A stretch of 64,000 nucleotides of DNA from Cylicocyclus nassatus (lineage: Eukaryota > Nematoda > Chromadorea > Rhabditida > Strongylidae): the NCBI GenBank assembly GCA_958299035.1, contig CATQJL010000112.1, forward strand, positions 16,096,880 through 16,160,879, in the 5' to 3' direction. The notes under the pieces are model-generated. The model was not told the DNA's origin, searched no databases, and worked only from the letters and a program-made list of their open reading frames with translations. The position numbers and the translations under genes were made by a program. This document shows, piece by piece, positions 20,110 to 31,453 of this stretch (position 1 is its first letter; the number at the start of each line of letters is the position of its first letter).

Positions 20110-20530
20110 TCAACTAGCTGTCTTTCGATTGTTTCAACATTTCAACTTCTAATAAGCGCCTTAGATTTGCTGGAGTTAAAGGCAGCGTTCCGGCAGAGCA
20201 ATGGATACGGGGATCTTACAACGTTGCAATGGTACTCTAAGTAACCTAACAGTGAAGTCTGAAGCCAAAAAGTGCGTCTGGAAAGCTGAACGCTCCAGAA
20301 ATCTCGAACTTCTTATTCCGTACCCAGCCCACCGACACGCGTTTTACGGCGAATGCGGACATGAAAAGCTTAGGAAAAGCTTTTTTGCCATCTTCTGCGT
20401 TGAGAAGCCCAGATATGGTTTAGCATGGCAAGAAGGCTCCGAAGCGGTGGAAAAGTGGAGAGCGAAGTTTTGCTGGAGATGCTTTTAAGATGTTAAAACG
20501 ATCGAAAGGCAGCCACATAGATGATAGCTA
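20110..20530. repeat. Repeat-derived segment with CTGTCTTTCGAT / ATCGAAAGGCAG ends
   Basis: The ends CTGTCTTTCGATTGTTT (20119) and AAACGATCGAAAGGCAG (20496) are inverted. The interior (CGGACATG, CCAGATATGG, CATGGCAAGAAG) is similar to 36120-36295, so it belongs to a dispersed family. The reading frames within are not recognisable as any protein. Confidence 0.45.
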
Positions 20531-20589
20531 TGGAAACATTTCTGGGGGACAAACCATATCATTCATTCCCTGACTAACAAGCGAACGAT

Positions 20590-20830
20590 ACTCGGTGTCC
20601 GTGGCCTTTCAAGATGAGAGTTACACTCGCCTTGGAACGCTGAATCCAAACCTAACTTCCGTTTTGCTGTTTCTGAAAGATGTTATGAAGGGTTTGCGCG
20701 GCAACTTTGGCTGCCCGAGAAAAATGTGATTGGAACGTCACTATTACCAGGGCTCTGTGGTGCAGTGGTCAGTGCGACAGGCTCACTGGTTGATGCAGGT
20801 ATAGGTTCGAGTTTTTTGTGTTTTCCATTT
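20590..20830 (+). repeat. tRNA-like dispersed repeat (SINE-like), + copy
   Basis: A ~150-bp leader (GGTGTCCGTGGCCTTTCAAG) precedes a tRNA-like part with A box TGGTGCAGTGG at about 20758 and B box AGGTTCGAGT at about 20802. Copies with the same order lie at 13016-13265 and 24700-25200 (minus) and a leader alone at 7640-7760. There is no matching acceptor stem, so it is not a functional tRNA gene. The box sequences would be expected to bind RNA polymerase III factors. Confidence 0.6.
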
Positions 20831-20893
20831 TGCATTGCATCAACTAAGCTTCTTTCTGAAAGTTAGGCAACCGCGAGATAAATGCACCCCTTA

Positions 20894-21122
20894 AGGGCCG
20901 GGCATACTTCACGCGATTTCAGTCGCGACGCGACTTGGCAATTCTCCAGAAGTCTTCGGATCCAACATTAGCAAACTGCACATGCATAGTGTGTATAACT
21001 TACGTAAACTGATGAAATGCCCTATCTTCTGTACATTTATAATGTGCTTACAAAGAGTTATGGACACTTAAAATATTGCCAAATGCGTCGCGATTGAAAT
21101 CGCTTGAAGTATGCCCGGCCCT
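20894..21122. mobile_element. PIF/Harbinger-like MITE with 3-bp TTA duplication
   Basis: The ends are AGGGCCGGGCATACTTCA and its complement TGAAGTATGCCCGGCCCT, with TTA on both sides (20891-20893, 21123-21125). Internally the inverted arms continue as GCGATTTCAGTCGCGACGC and its near complement. Three-base TTA duplications fit PIF/Harbinger-type elements; no transposase is present. Confidence 0.75.
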
Positions 21123-21125
21123 TTA

Positions 21126-22270
21126 CTTCAAAAAATGTGGAACATTGGGAAAAAATTGATTATGATTGCGTTAAAATATATCAGTTGATCACAAGACGAG
21201 TAAACTTACTCGAACAAAACAAACAAGCTTTAACAAATATCATGTAGTAAGGTTCTTTTTGAATGTTGGGCATCCTCGAGGTGAAGGCATGCTCTTACTC
21301 TCTGAAAATCCAACGAGGAGTCATTTTTTATGAGTGTTTCCTATATTCATTCTCTTATTGATAGGGTAAACGATAAAAATGGGACACCTAGAGGATAGTT
21401 GTAGATTTCTCAAGAAAGAAAAGTGATTAACCTTTTAAAATTTGATAGTCATTAGGATATATTGTTCTCTTTTAAACAATACCTATATAAGGTCTTTACA
21501 TGTATGATAATTTTTATACTGGCTGAAATGCAAAGTTAATCACTTTGACAAATCAAAACTTCGAGCAGTATCTGTGCAGTGAATGTGAGACCACCCATAG
21601 TACCACTGCTGCAATGGGTGAAGGTACAGTCACCAAACCCACAAGGGCTTGCTAGCCTCAACGAAGCCAGGGGATAAGGTCATTAGCATTTTTTTCGAAA
21701 GCGAGGATATGTGTTCACTGCCTTGTAAGTAAACGCATGTTTTTTGGTTACCATCTGAAGAGCTCTTTACGCTCTATCCATCCATAAGCAGTTTACCTTA
21801 AATTTTCTATCCTTGGAAATTCTAAATTGAAAATTTTTTGGTTTTTGTTGCACCAAAAAATCGCGATTTTCCAAGTTTTTTGTACTTTTTATCTGGAAAT
21901 AAAAAGAAATCCTATATATTTAAAAGCCCATTCGAAAGAGCATGAAAAGCTCTTTCGAATGATATGTCACTTGATTCATGACTGCAAGGTATAACAGCGC
22001 AAGAATGAGAGATGTTCAAAAAATCCAGTTCGAGTTCATCACGGCGCCCCGCGCAAGGCTGTGGGAGAGGAGCGATAATGTGTTACTAGAATAATAGGCG
22101 AAGCTCGCTTATGTAAGCGACGTTCAAGTTGTAACCTGCTTGCTGTTGATCGAAACAAAAGATCTCAAAATGTAATAAAAATCAAGCTGTCTCATTTTTT
22201 ACCGCCCACCCTGATAGAAGGCATCTATAAAAATGAAAATGAATGGAAAGTGAACGTATGTTAAACACAG
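21126..22270. other. Unrecognised stretch
   Basis: No gene or known repeat. It contains one perfect 12-bp hairpin, ATTCGAAAGAGC with its complement, at 21933-21963. Confidence 0.4.
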
Positions 22271-22273
22271 TTT

Positions 22274-22937
22274 GGCTTTGGCCATACTTTGCCCGTGTTG
22301 CCGATGTTACCAATGTTACCGGTGTTGCCGATGTTTCCAGTGTTACTCGTGTTACCATTTTTATTGCTGTTGATTCTCGAAATGATCGCCAGTACAGTTT
22401 TATTCTTGAACGCAGTCTCGCTGAGTTGAGTATACAGGATCTGAGGCGATCATACTGCAATAATAATACCATGCTAGAAACCTGCTTTAAAAAGTTCTTT
22501 TTTCTTTTTTCTTTCAGTTTTTTCTAAGTTTCAGTTTCAAAAGTTTTTTTTCAAAGATGGGAATGTGCTCCCTTCTCACATACGGCCGCGAAAATGATGA
22601 CACGTCCGAGGACAAGGTTTCCTAAAGTTCGATCAAGGCGTCCAAAACGTTAGCCAGTACGTTAGAGCTCATTGTGCTACAAATCAAACAATATGATTAT
22701 ATTTGCGTCATAAAAACTTTTGAAGCAAGTTTCTAGCATGATATTATTATTGCAGTATGATCGCCTCAGGTCCTGTATACTCACCACTCAGTGAGATGCG
22801 TTCAAGAATGAAACTGTACTGGCGATCATTTCGAGAACCAACAGCAATAAAGGTGGTAACACGAGTAACACTGGAAACATCGGCAACACTGGTAACACTG
22901 GTAACATCGGCAACACGGGCAAAGTATGGCCAAAGCC
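22274..22937. mobile_element. Palindromic MITE built of TGTTGCCGA / TGTTACC words
   Basis: The ends GGCTTTGGCCATACTTTGCC (22274) and GGCAAAGTATGGCCAAAGCC (ending 22937) are exact complements. The arms (22274-22505 and 22710-22937) begin with runs of 9-base words such as GTTGCCGAT, GTTACCGGT and GTTACTCGT, followed by CGAAATGATCGCCAGTAC and TGAGGCGATCATACTGC. The centre 22510-22710 is unrelated. No coding capacity. Confidence 0.75.
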
Positions 22938-24240
22938 TTATGGAAATCTATGACAATGTGGTTGGAACATAGGATTTTATTTATTTACTCAATATGCCCT
23001 TGGCGTTATAAAAAAGAACGAAAACACGCAGTCACTTATACTTTAATCACGAAGTTCAACATATAGTTTGGATTGGATCGAAGCCCTTTGGACTGGATTA
23101 GTTAAAATTTGATGAAGGCCCAATCTCACCAAACAGTGTACCAAGGAGAGTGCGGTGACTCTAAATGAATAGAAGCAAGGGTTGTAGTGAATGGATATCT
23201 CATAGTTGCTCGCAATGAGCGCACCGCATAAAGAACAAGTCGTTGCCGTCGGATTCCTTGCGGATCAAAAAGTACAAGTCATGCTCAGATTTCGGGATTT
23301 TTGCGAGATACGAGCATTTCTAATCCCATAAAATTTTGAACTGGAATAGAACTGCATAAAAGTTTTGAAACCTCGGGTTTGAAAGGCCCCTATTAAGCAA
23401 CATGAATGAGCTACACACTCTACATTAGATTAGCTGCAGGTTCAGACAGGTCAAGCAGGAGGAGTGCGATTGGTAAGACGTGTTGAGTGGAGGTGGAACC
23501 GGTAAAACGTCCAGCGCGTGCAGGATGAGGGCCCTGCATGCTTTGGTTTGGAGCATTTTTGAAATCGAAGTCTGACTGGCGAAATTTTAAAAAGTTCCCA
23601 TTTGACGTCAGAATCAATAGGGAATAGGACCCTTATTCAATCAAAATAACAATAAAAAGGGAACAAAGCCTATTCTGAGTTATCTAATGTACAAAAAAGC
23701 AAAAAAACATTTTGAATTTATTACAGGCTCTATTATTGAATATGGTACCATTTTAGAGCTCACTATGTTGAAAAACCTCCTAGGTCAATCAAATCTGTAG
23801 CCTCATCAACTTGGAGATGTATTATTCGCCACAAAATTTAAAGGACGTTGCATGTGATTGGAGCGCGATATCTATCAGTGCGAAGGCTTATGCTAATTTT
23901 GGCTCAAAAAAAGGAGAGGCAATAGTTTGATTCGCTTTCTTCACTGTATGATAGATATTCGAGCTTTCTAATTGATCAACTGAAAAAGGTCCAAAACTTA
24001 TGTGAACTCTCTGATATTTATGCTCCGAAGCAACCCAGCTGGTTTGGTATGTGTTCGAAACCAACAAATTTGGAAACGGGTAGGACATAGAAATTTTTTT
24101 TCATATAATGTTGTTTCGAGTAATATTGCATACACGAAGCCCAAATCGGTGCCCAGTTTGTGCGATGTAAAGAAGCATCTGCTTGTTCGAGTCTTGCGTT
24201 TGAAATTCGAGCGCTTGCGAAAGAAGGCGTTCACCTCGCA
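22938..24240. other. Unrecognised stretch
   Basis: No supported gene. A GC-richer patch at 23500-23545 contains GAGGGCCCTGCATGC. Short open frames occur on both strands with no recognisable domains. Confidence 0.4.
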
Positions 24241-24259
24241 AAACCTGAATGCTTACCTC

Positions 24260-24400
24260 TTTTTGGAGTCCCTCTCAAGACCTTACAAAAACGATATCCC
24301 ATTACTTTTACCCCAAAAATAAAGTCCAGCTTGACCCCAGATTATCTATGCCGAGTCCTGTGCAGGATCTCCTCACGCGCCACTTTGAGTGTAGTACTCT
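24260..24400 (-). repeat. Fragment of the GC-rich dispersed family, minus strand
   Basis: Minus-strand text TGGGGTCAAGCTGGACTTTA and TGGGATATCGTTTTGTAAGG corresponds to the family copies at 14768-14835 and 26795-26870. Confidence 0.45.
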
Positions 24401-24699
24401 TGATGTAGAGGAAACCCCACTCAATGGGACTCGGTCAGTGGCCTAATAAACAGGTTCTCTAGCTAAATCTTCAAAAATTGATCTAACATAAATTTGCCGA
24501 GCCACTATCTCTATGGCTTGTTTATTTTGTTTGAGTAAATTTACTTCAAGTGTGATCAGTGAATACATTTCAGGGCAAGTGTAATCGTTTGTCCTAATAT
24601 AAAGGAAAAACAATTTTATGTTTGTTTGTCTCCGTTTTTTCCTAATTTTCCACATTTTTTGAAGGAGGTGCATTTATTTCGAGGATGTCTAACTTCCAA
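24401..24699. other. Unrecognised AT-rich spacer
   Basis: Nothing recognised. Confidence 0.35.
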
Positions 24700-25200
24700 A
24701 AAGAAGTTCGATGCGATGCAAATTGAAAGACACAAAAGAATTCGAATCCACACCTACATCAACTAGTAAGGCTATCGCACTCACTACTACACCACAGCGC
24801 ACTGTAGTACTCTGCCCCAGTCGCAATCAGGCCGAATCGTTGGCTGGATTTGCGCGCACGCAGCGTCACTACTTTGCGCTGCATACGCGCACTGTAGGAG
24901 AGAGTGAAGAGACCGAAGAAAGATCAGGCAAGCAGGTCTAGGCGTGACGCCAAACCTTGCGACGCGGACTCCCGCCATGCCAAATTTGGCCTCATTGGGA
25001 TTGGGGCAAACTGTAGTGGCGTTCTGATCGTTTCTCTTGGACAGCCAAAATTGGCGCAAAAATCCTTCGTAACTTCTTTCAGAGAAACGATTAGCAGAAT
25101 AGAAAGTCAGGTTCGAACAGCGTTCCAAGGCGAGTGTACGAGTGTAATAGTGTACATCTCATCTCGAAATCCCGGATGCCGATTATCATATCCTTGTAAG
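24700..25200 (-). repeat. tRNA-like dispersed repeat, minus-strand copy
   Basis: On the minus strand the tRNA-like end (CTGTGGTGTAGTAGTGAGTG, then TGTGGATTCGAATTC) is at 24730-24800, and the leader (GGAACGCTGTTCGAACC, TTTCTCTGAAAGAAGTTACG) is at 25068-25135. It is longer than the other copies because of extra sequence between the two parts. Confidence 0.5.
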
Positions 25201-25800
25201 GGACATAAGCACGCTTTGCGTACGTCTGGCCTCACAAGTTTTTTGCGTTTAAGCGAGTTTTGGTGATTTACAAGCGGGAGCTTGCGAGAGAAACATGTTC
25301 AAACTCGCTTGATCTAACGGTCTCGAACATGTTTTCTCATGGATTTCTGATTGCGAAACGAACTTAAATGGAGTTGCGATTATTTTTCTATGAATAAACT
25401 GCGCTACTGCGGAGGGTCGAAATAATCGATAAAAAAATTTTCTTTCCTTTTCAAATGCTGGATATGATTTATATAGGTATAATATAGCAGTATTCCTCTT
25501 GAGATTCTTTTCAGTAGCTTCAAACGGTAACCTAAAACAAGTTTGGTGATTTTAACTACACAAAAGTACGCAAATTTTCTACGAAAAAGTTCATAACTTT
25601 CTTCAGAAGATCGTTTCGCAGATATCGAGCACAATTTAGAACCAGCATTTCGAGGTGCATCTCACAGTTTACATGGCATTCAAAAAGGCCACGGTGACTG
25701 GGTATCCTTTCCTTGTTAGCCAGACGTAAAGCGTGCTCGTGTCTCTTCGTCAAAGAATGAATTATATCTTCTATGTTGAAGTTCTTGATTACCATGGCGA
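25201..25800. repeat. Composite repeat region
   Basis: AAGCACGCTTTGCGTACGTCTGGC at 25208 has an inverted partner near 25718-25740 (GCCAGACGTAAAGCGTGCT). The stretch 25590-25712 carries a further diverged copy of the tRNA-like repeat leader (AAAGGCCACGGTGACTGGGT at 25686). No gene is supported. Confidence 0.4.
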
Positions 25801-25960
25801 TTGCAGAATGAAAAACTCAAGGACTGCGCTTCCAAAAAGGCCAAGCAACTTTAGAGAAAAGAAATTTACTCCGTTTCGAAGAAATCTGTAAATAGTCTAA
25901 CAAGTCTAATAGATTTTTTGCTCAATGTAGTGAAAGTGTTGATAGTTTGCGGAAAAATTG

Positions 25961-26053
25961 CACGTGAACAAATACCACGCCTGTAATGTCGGAATCTTGC
26001 ACGCACAAGTGATCAGCATTACAGGAATGCTAATTTGTTCACGCACAAATATG
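25961..26053. repeat. Short palindromic MITE
   Basis: CACGTGAACAAATACCACGC and CTGTAATGTC at the left pair with GCATTACAGG and GCTAATTTGTTCACGC at the right. About 90 bp, non-coding. Confidence 0.55.
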
Positions 26054-26764
26054 CAAACTCTCGGCATCGCAGGCACACTATATTAGGCGAGAAATTACTA
26101 GGCTTCATGCATGTCTGTATCTATAGTAGTGTAGAGCATGTTGATTTGATAGAAGTGCTAACTGGTGAGGCACAACCCACATTGCATTGTTTAAGCGGTA
26201 TTCGATAAACATAGAGAGTTATTTGGATTTTTGAATATAGAAAATGAATGGTGTGAACAACAAGAAAATTTGTTGCCCTCATTAACCTGAATAAGGAAGG
26301 GCACGTGCACCTCCAAGTGACAAAATTGAGAGCTGATCGATGTAACGACAGTTTAGATCAAACAACTCTGCAAAATCGGATATTTTGCAATAACTCCTCA
26401 GCAGCTTTGTGCACTACTTTCTAAATGTAGATGACACCTCAATGTCCCTTGTGTCAGCGTCAGTCGCTCGCTTTTTACGCTTGCCAAAATTTAGGTTATT
26501 GTTCAAATATTTCAATAGTGCATTATGTTGTTGCAGGTAAGACATGACATATACACTTCAAACAAAACTGTGCTTGACTGTTGAGGAATACCAGCTTGTA
26601 TTATTATCAGACAAACTACTCGGAATCCGAGAAAACTTTCGGCTGTCTCCTCAAATTCACCACACCCGAAAATATATTTTACCAGGCTAATTTCGCTTGA
26701 AAAGTTGAGAAGATATGTTACACCCAACCAAAAATGAAATAGACTTTTGCACAATAATGAGCCA
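26054..26764. other. Unrecognised stretch
   Basis: No supported gene or repeat. Confidence 0.35.
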
Positions 26765-27480
26765 TGAGCAGGGCCCGGCGGGCGTGGCGCTTTCACAAGC
26801 TGGATATCGTTTTTGGCCCGAAAAAGCAAAGGGGAAGTCGTTTTTTGGGGTCCGGGGCGGAGCCCCGGAAAAAAATTGGTCATGCTCGCTACTTATCTTA
26901 ACATGTTATGTCCCTCAACAGGCGAACACTGGAGTTCGCGCGCGTGGAACCGCGCCGTCGCTAACTGCCGCACGCGCGACGTCGCTCAAACAATGCTGTT
27001 TGTAACGCATAAATGACGAGTTCTCAATGTATGCGTAACGATATGGCACCAAAATTTGTAAGCGAACGGAGAGAGGCTAATGGAAACAAAGTATGAAAAA
27101 TCATGAAAAACTTATGTGAACGGAACGAGTAATAAGCATTTTTTCCGAAAATTTTGTAAAATTGGTAAATGAAGATGCGCATTCAATTGACTCGTTTGCA
27201 ACGCGCAGATGACGATATGCTACGAAACTTGGTACATACGTGGACACAAGCCTGTAAGAGATTAGTTAGGAGTTTCATTGAAAAATTATGTGACTGAAGG
27301 TTGTAGCAAGGTTTTTTCTGAAAATTTCCCACTATCAAGAAAATGGAAAAATGGCTCGTTTGCAACGCAGAGGTGACGAAATTGCGCGGGATTTGGTGTG
27401 TATATGCGCAGTAGGACTAAGTAACAAAGTATGAAAAATTATGAGAAACTTATGTGAATTTAAAAAATGGTAAGTGTTTT
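26765..27480 (+). repeat. GC-rich family head followed by three ~175-bp degenerate tandem units
   Basis: The head CATGAGCAGGGCCCGGCGGG (26763), AAGCTGGATATCGTTTTTGG and GGTCCGGGGCGGAGCCCCGG (26850) is followed by units that each carry GACGA.ATG..ACCAAA and ATGAAAAA.TTATGTGA motifs (27005-27120, 27195-27300, 27355-27465). The same head-plus-unit order is seen at 14750-15065 and 28200-28620. Non-coding, class unknown. Confidence 0.6.
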
Positions 27481-28084
27481 TCGAAATTAGGTGGCTCCCG
27501 CGCCACCTGGGAGCCACCTGGGGTGGCTCCCTGCTTTCCTTCACATAATTTCCCGGATTTCTTTACATAAATGTGGCGTAGGTCGAGAGTATTACTACAT
27601 GTTCAAATCCGCTTCCAAAACCACCAAGGCACCGCTTCGATACAGCCCCAAATAGGGTTCACAGCGTTATGGTCGGCCTCGGAAAGCGTGCTCCAATCGC
27701 AATCGGTGCACCTTGCACAGACGACGCGGAAACTTTGAGAAGTTGACTTTTTGCTAGATTACTGATCGCTGATTGAAGCAATCTTCTCAGTCTTCAACCG
27801 ATTGCTTCTTCGATAAGCCCTACAAGGGCTCAGAAGGCTCAGCGATCATATTTGATCGTAATGTTCTATGCAAAAAATTGTTTTTGTAATCGTATTTTTT
27901 CAGTTTTCGCAATATGGTCAAGTTTTCCGTACTTTCGCTCTTTTGGGTCGTTAGTAATAAGTCGTTAGTAAGTGTAATTTTTGACCATCCTCTCAAACGA
28001 TGACCCGGGCTGGACCAGGAAAGCCAGGTAGTACTACTATAATAAGCGCTGAGGCCGCCCATCTTATTATTTGTGTATATCTGT
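27481..28084. other. Unrecognised stretch
   Basis: No gene. It includes a GTGGCTCCCGCGCCACC / GGGAGCCACCTGGGG imperfect hairpin cluster at 27490-27535 and TGATTGAAGCAATC/GATTGCTTC inverted blocks at 27770-27808. Confidence 0.4.
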
Positions 28085-28620
28085 TTGTCAGGGACTTACG
28101 GGGGCCAAAAATAGGATCAAAGGAGAAGTCGTGAGAAATTTTGGCTTCAAAGGGGATATCGTTTTCAAAATTCTGAAATGCCACCTCCTGCCGGGCCCTG
28201 GCCATGAGCAGGGCCCGGCAAAGATCGTCTGGAAGCAGGCTGGAATTTGTTTTTGGGACGCATAGCAAAGGTGATATCGTTTTTACGGGGACCGAGGCGG
28301 AGCAAGCAAAAATAGTGTACATGCATTAACTATGAGTTTTTAGGGGAAATTGCACATACAGTGTGCAAGACAATTCAACACACTTCCAAAAGCGATCACT
28401 GGGTCAAGCACAAAGCTTTGAAGATAGGTTATTACATGATGGACGTGCTCATCGTGTCCTACGAAAAGCGCGCGCGAAGCAAAGCCAAAATTGACAAACT
28501 GCTTGTTTGCAGTTAGAGACAGCACATGACACCAAATTTCTGTAGGCATAGAATATTACTTACTGAATGAATGTGAAGAGTCTTGAAAACGTGACGTAAG
28601 ACCTTTCCAAAATTAGTCCG
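28085..28620 (+). repeat. GC-rich dispersed family copy with strong central hairpin
   Basis: TTCAAAGGGGATATCGTTTT (28147) leads to TGCCGGGCCCTG (28190-28201) and its exact complement CAGGGCCCGGCA (28209-28220), a 12-bp stem around a short loop. The family head CTGGAATTTGTTTTTGGG and AAAGGTGATATCGTTTTT follow, then one unit with GACACCAAATTTCTG at 28528. Confidence 0.6.
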
Positions 28621-28719
28621 TTTCCAGACGGCCATCACACCATCTGAGACCGTTTGGAGCATATATTTTTGTAAGCTTACGTAAGTCTTGAATTTTTCTA
28701 TCATGAACGGATTCGGTCA

Positions 28720-28800
28720 AAATATCCCTGAGTATAAGGACGTTCCCTATCCCTGAGTATAGGGACGTTCCCTATCCCTGAGTATAAGGACGTTTGTGTT
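28720..28800 (+). repeat. 28-bp minisatellite, three copies
   Basis: CCCTGAGTATAAGGACGTTC occurs three times in a row (from about 28727) with period 28. The unit contains CCTAT...ATAGG so each copy is partly self-complementary. Confidence 0.8.
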
Positions 28801-28881
28801 TCTTTCGAATGTGATATATAATATGCGTCAATATCATGCTAGTCGTGCACTTCCAAGTTGGATTTTCAAGCATATTATGCA

Positions 28882-29183
28882 CTAGATGGCTTACCCGGCT
28901 CCGCCCGGCCCTGTCATTATTTTATTCTAATCAGCATGCTCGATTACCCCCCTGTACCAACTCCCAGCCCCGTAGCTCAAATTTTGCAAAAAATCGATAA
29001 AATCGATATCGATCGATGACGAAAAGTAGCCTATGACACCCGCCGGGGCCCGAAGTGTATGTGTGCCAAGTTTGGTTCGGATCGATTCAGAAATGGAATT
29101 TTCTATTCCGAACATACGTACACACAGACATACATACAGACAGACATACAGACAAACAGACATTCAGCTTTACATATAAGATT
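28882..29183 (+). repeat. Dispersed element copy (c)
   Basis: The head TAGATGGCTTACCCGGCTCC, a single CCCAGCCCCGTAG unit with ATCGATATCGATCGATGACG, and the tail AGTGTATGTGTGCCAAGTTT with CAGACATTCAGCTTTACATA make a short version of the family seen at 1527-2253 and 4148-4975. Confidence 0.75.
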
Positions 29184-30314
29184 AAAATCTCAATGACTTT
29201 ACATTTTCAACCTTTCATAACTTCTTCCAAATAACCGCATCGCAGATATGAAAGGTAGATTTGGAATCAGCTTATCAATGCGCATCTGATGACTTGCGGT
29301 TCATTCCAGTTCGCCACCTTAAGTTGGGACCGTTCTTAGGCCTTATGGAAGACCAAGCAATGAACAGCTATTGTTGCTGGCACAAAAAGCACGTCAATCT
29401 CAAAAGACTGTCCTACAATATGGTAAACAGAATAACCCCTGTGCTTTCAAAAATTTCTGAACTTTTCTATTGAAAACGAATGTAGATTCGCGGTCACAGC
29501 TTCCATCGAGTCCATTCCATCTTTTGACAACATGCACTAAGAAAAATTCATAAAATTGCTGACTTTTCACTTTACCTGCCACAAGCCTGAACATACGTGC
29601 TCTAGTAAAATTGTCGAATTTTGATAAACTGAAAAAGTGTTGCATGTCTAATTTGATCTTCTTGTCATTATCCTGAAAACAAGATTCTAATCATACATGG
29701 TTTTTCTGAATGCAAGAGAAGTGGTGGCTAGGATAGAGAACGTAAATTTGTACGACATCGAAATTTTCCAGTTTAGGCAAAAATTCTGGCAGTGAGCAAT
29801 CTCTGGACTCTTTCTACAATGCCGATAAGGGCTTTCCTAGAGGGAAACTATAGTGGAGTACAGTATTCTAGTAGGGAACGAACATAGATAATAAAAAGGT
29901 TTTTACATTCAGTAGTTTTGAACCCACGCAGAAAGTAACTGCGTCTGGTGTGAGCAGCATCAGCAATATCTCGCATGCAATTCTCAAATTTTAGGTTGTC
30001 AGAATATGTTACACCAAGGTCCTTTACCCTGCTGATGTTCGTACCTCATGTCTTCCGATACGAAAATAGCACGAGGGATGCGCAGATCCTACAGTCATGA
30101 CGAAGGTTTTTTTCCGCGAAGATATCTAGCTCCCATTTGTTAGACCTTACGCATCTAAAGCGCGCTGCATCAGATAGGATTCATGACAGCAGAAGAGCTT
30201 TGTAGCATATATAGAACAGTGTAATTACGCCCTGGGAAAGGCGTGACGGCAGATCGTTGTTGTGAAGCAAAAACATCAGAGGCCCCAAGCAAGTTCTCTG
30301 CATCACACAGCTTA

Positions 30315-30561
30315 TCATGACTTATAATAAGCGGCTTAATCTGAAGTTGTGTGGAGTTTGTCCGTTACGAAATTACAGTGAGGAATGATTTACGATACTA
30401 AACATCATGTGAGGTTAAGATAGCGAGTATGGTTCATTTTTAACTACGGCTCACTTTGCAATAACCCGAACAATGATTTGAGAGACAAGCTCTCAGAAAG
30501 TGAGTTTACCACGGTTCACGATGCCAGTGCGAACCTCTGCGAAGCAGAGGTGAAGCACTGG
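30315..30561 (+). mobile_element. Helitron-like unit 1
   Basis: It starts TCATGACTTATAATAAGCGG after an A (30314) and ends with a hairpin CCAGTGCG...CACTGG at 30524-30561, whose last four bases are CTGG, followed directly by a T. TC at the 5' end, a 3' hairpin with a CTRR-type end and an A|T target without duplication are Helitron traits. 247 bp, non-coding. Confidence 0.65.
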
Positions 30562-30670
30562 TCATTATAATAAGCGGCTTAATCTGAAGTTGTGTGGAGT
30601 TTGTCCGTTACGAAATTACAGTGAGGAATGATTTACGATACTAAACATCATGTGAGGTTAAGAGCACTGG
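30562..30670 (+). mobile_element. Helitron-like unit 2, head-to-tail with unit 1
   Basis: It begins TCATTATAATAAGCGGC immediately after the CTGG of unit 1, repeats about 95 bp of unit 1 almost exactly (AATCTGAAGTTGTGTGGAG at 30579), and ends GCACTGG before a T (30671). It lacks most of the hairpin, so it is internally deleted. Confidence 0.6.
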
Positions 30671-30757
30671 TTGTTAAATAAACTGAAGGAGATTCATTGA
30701 CCCGCACCCTTTGCATGCGGTCAAGTAAAAAGGCTTCAAAACGCAACAAGCAGCCTA

Positions 30758-31453
30758 TCATGACTTATAATAAAGCGCGTGCCTGTCTGTCTGTGTGTGT
30801 GTTTATGTCTGTCTGTCACGAAATTCATAGAGCGTTTTGTAGGCAAGGTCTTGAGCTGAAATTTTGGTCATAGCACCCTACCAGCATGTAGGTAAAAAGT
30901 GCAAAAGCACAAGCTGATCCGATATTTGGGACCTTTGAAAACTGCGCGTCAAACGGGCCCACGCAGCTTTTGGCACGCAAAACTGGGTCTCTTATTCGAT
31001 TTTTTGCAAAGTTATGATTTGCCTGACATGTACATCTGCGCCTCATGAATTCTAACCCAAAAAGTGCTCAAAAACTTTGCTTTTCTGCGACAACAGCGCC
31101 AAGAAGTGGTGACCGCTTAGACAGTCGATTTGGCAAGGTTTTACCTTCAGACTTGGAGAGATTTTTGCACGGAAATTTAGCTTAAAGTGACTATTACCCT
31201 TATGACGACTACCGAGCCAAAACAAATCCAGTGATCTAATCAAATTCGCAAGTGTTCCTTTGCGACAAGTTTTTTTCTCTCAAAATTACCGACCTTACGT
31301 GGAGATGCTTTAAGAATGAACAGTTGTTTACTATTCATTTGTGATATTCAGCATCGCATGGTGGGTTTCAAAGTCATCAGTATGCGAACATGAGAAAGGC
31401 AAACGGATAGGAGAGCCAGTGCGAATCTCCGCGAAGCGGAGGTGACGCACTGG
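30758..31453 (+). mobile_element. Helitron-like unit 3
   Basis: It starts TCATGACTTATAATAAAGCG after A30757, continues with TGTCTGTCTGTGTGTG-type repeats, and ends with the hairpin CCAGTGCG...CGCACTGG (31416-31453) before T31454. 696 bp, same ends as unit 1 but a different interior. No Rep/helicase frame is present. Confidence 0.65.

Noticed and set aside
20751..20822. tRNA gene suggested by A and B boxes
   Set aside because: The 5' GGCTCTG has no complementary 3' acceptor strand and no anticodon arm closes; the unit repeats elsewhere in diverged form, so it is a tRNA-like repeat.
28682..28700. Search for spliced-leader RNA genes and 5S rRNA in the window
   Set aside because: No SL1 or SL2 exon sequence followed by a GT donor, and no 5S-like sequence, was seen anywhere on either strand.
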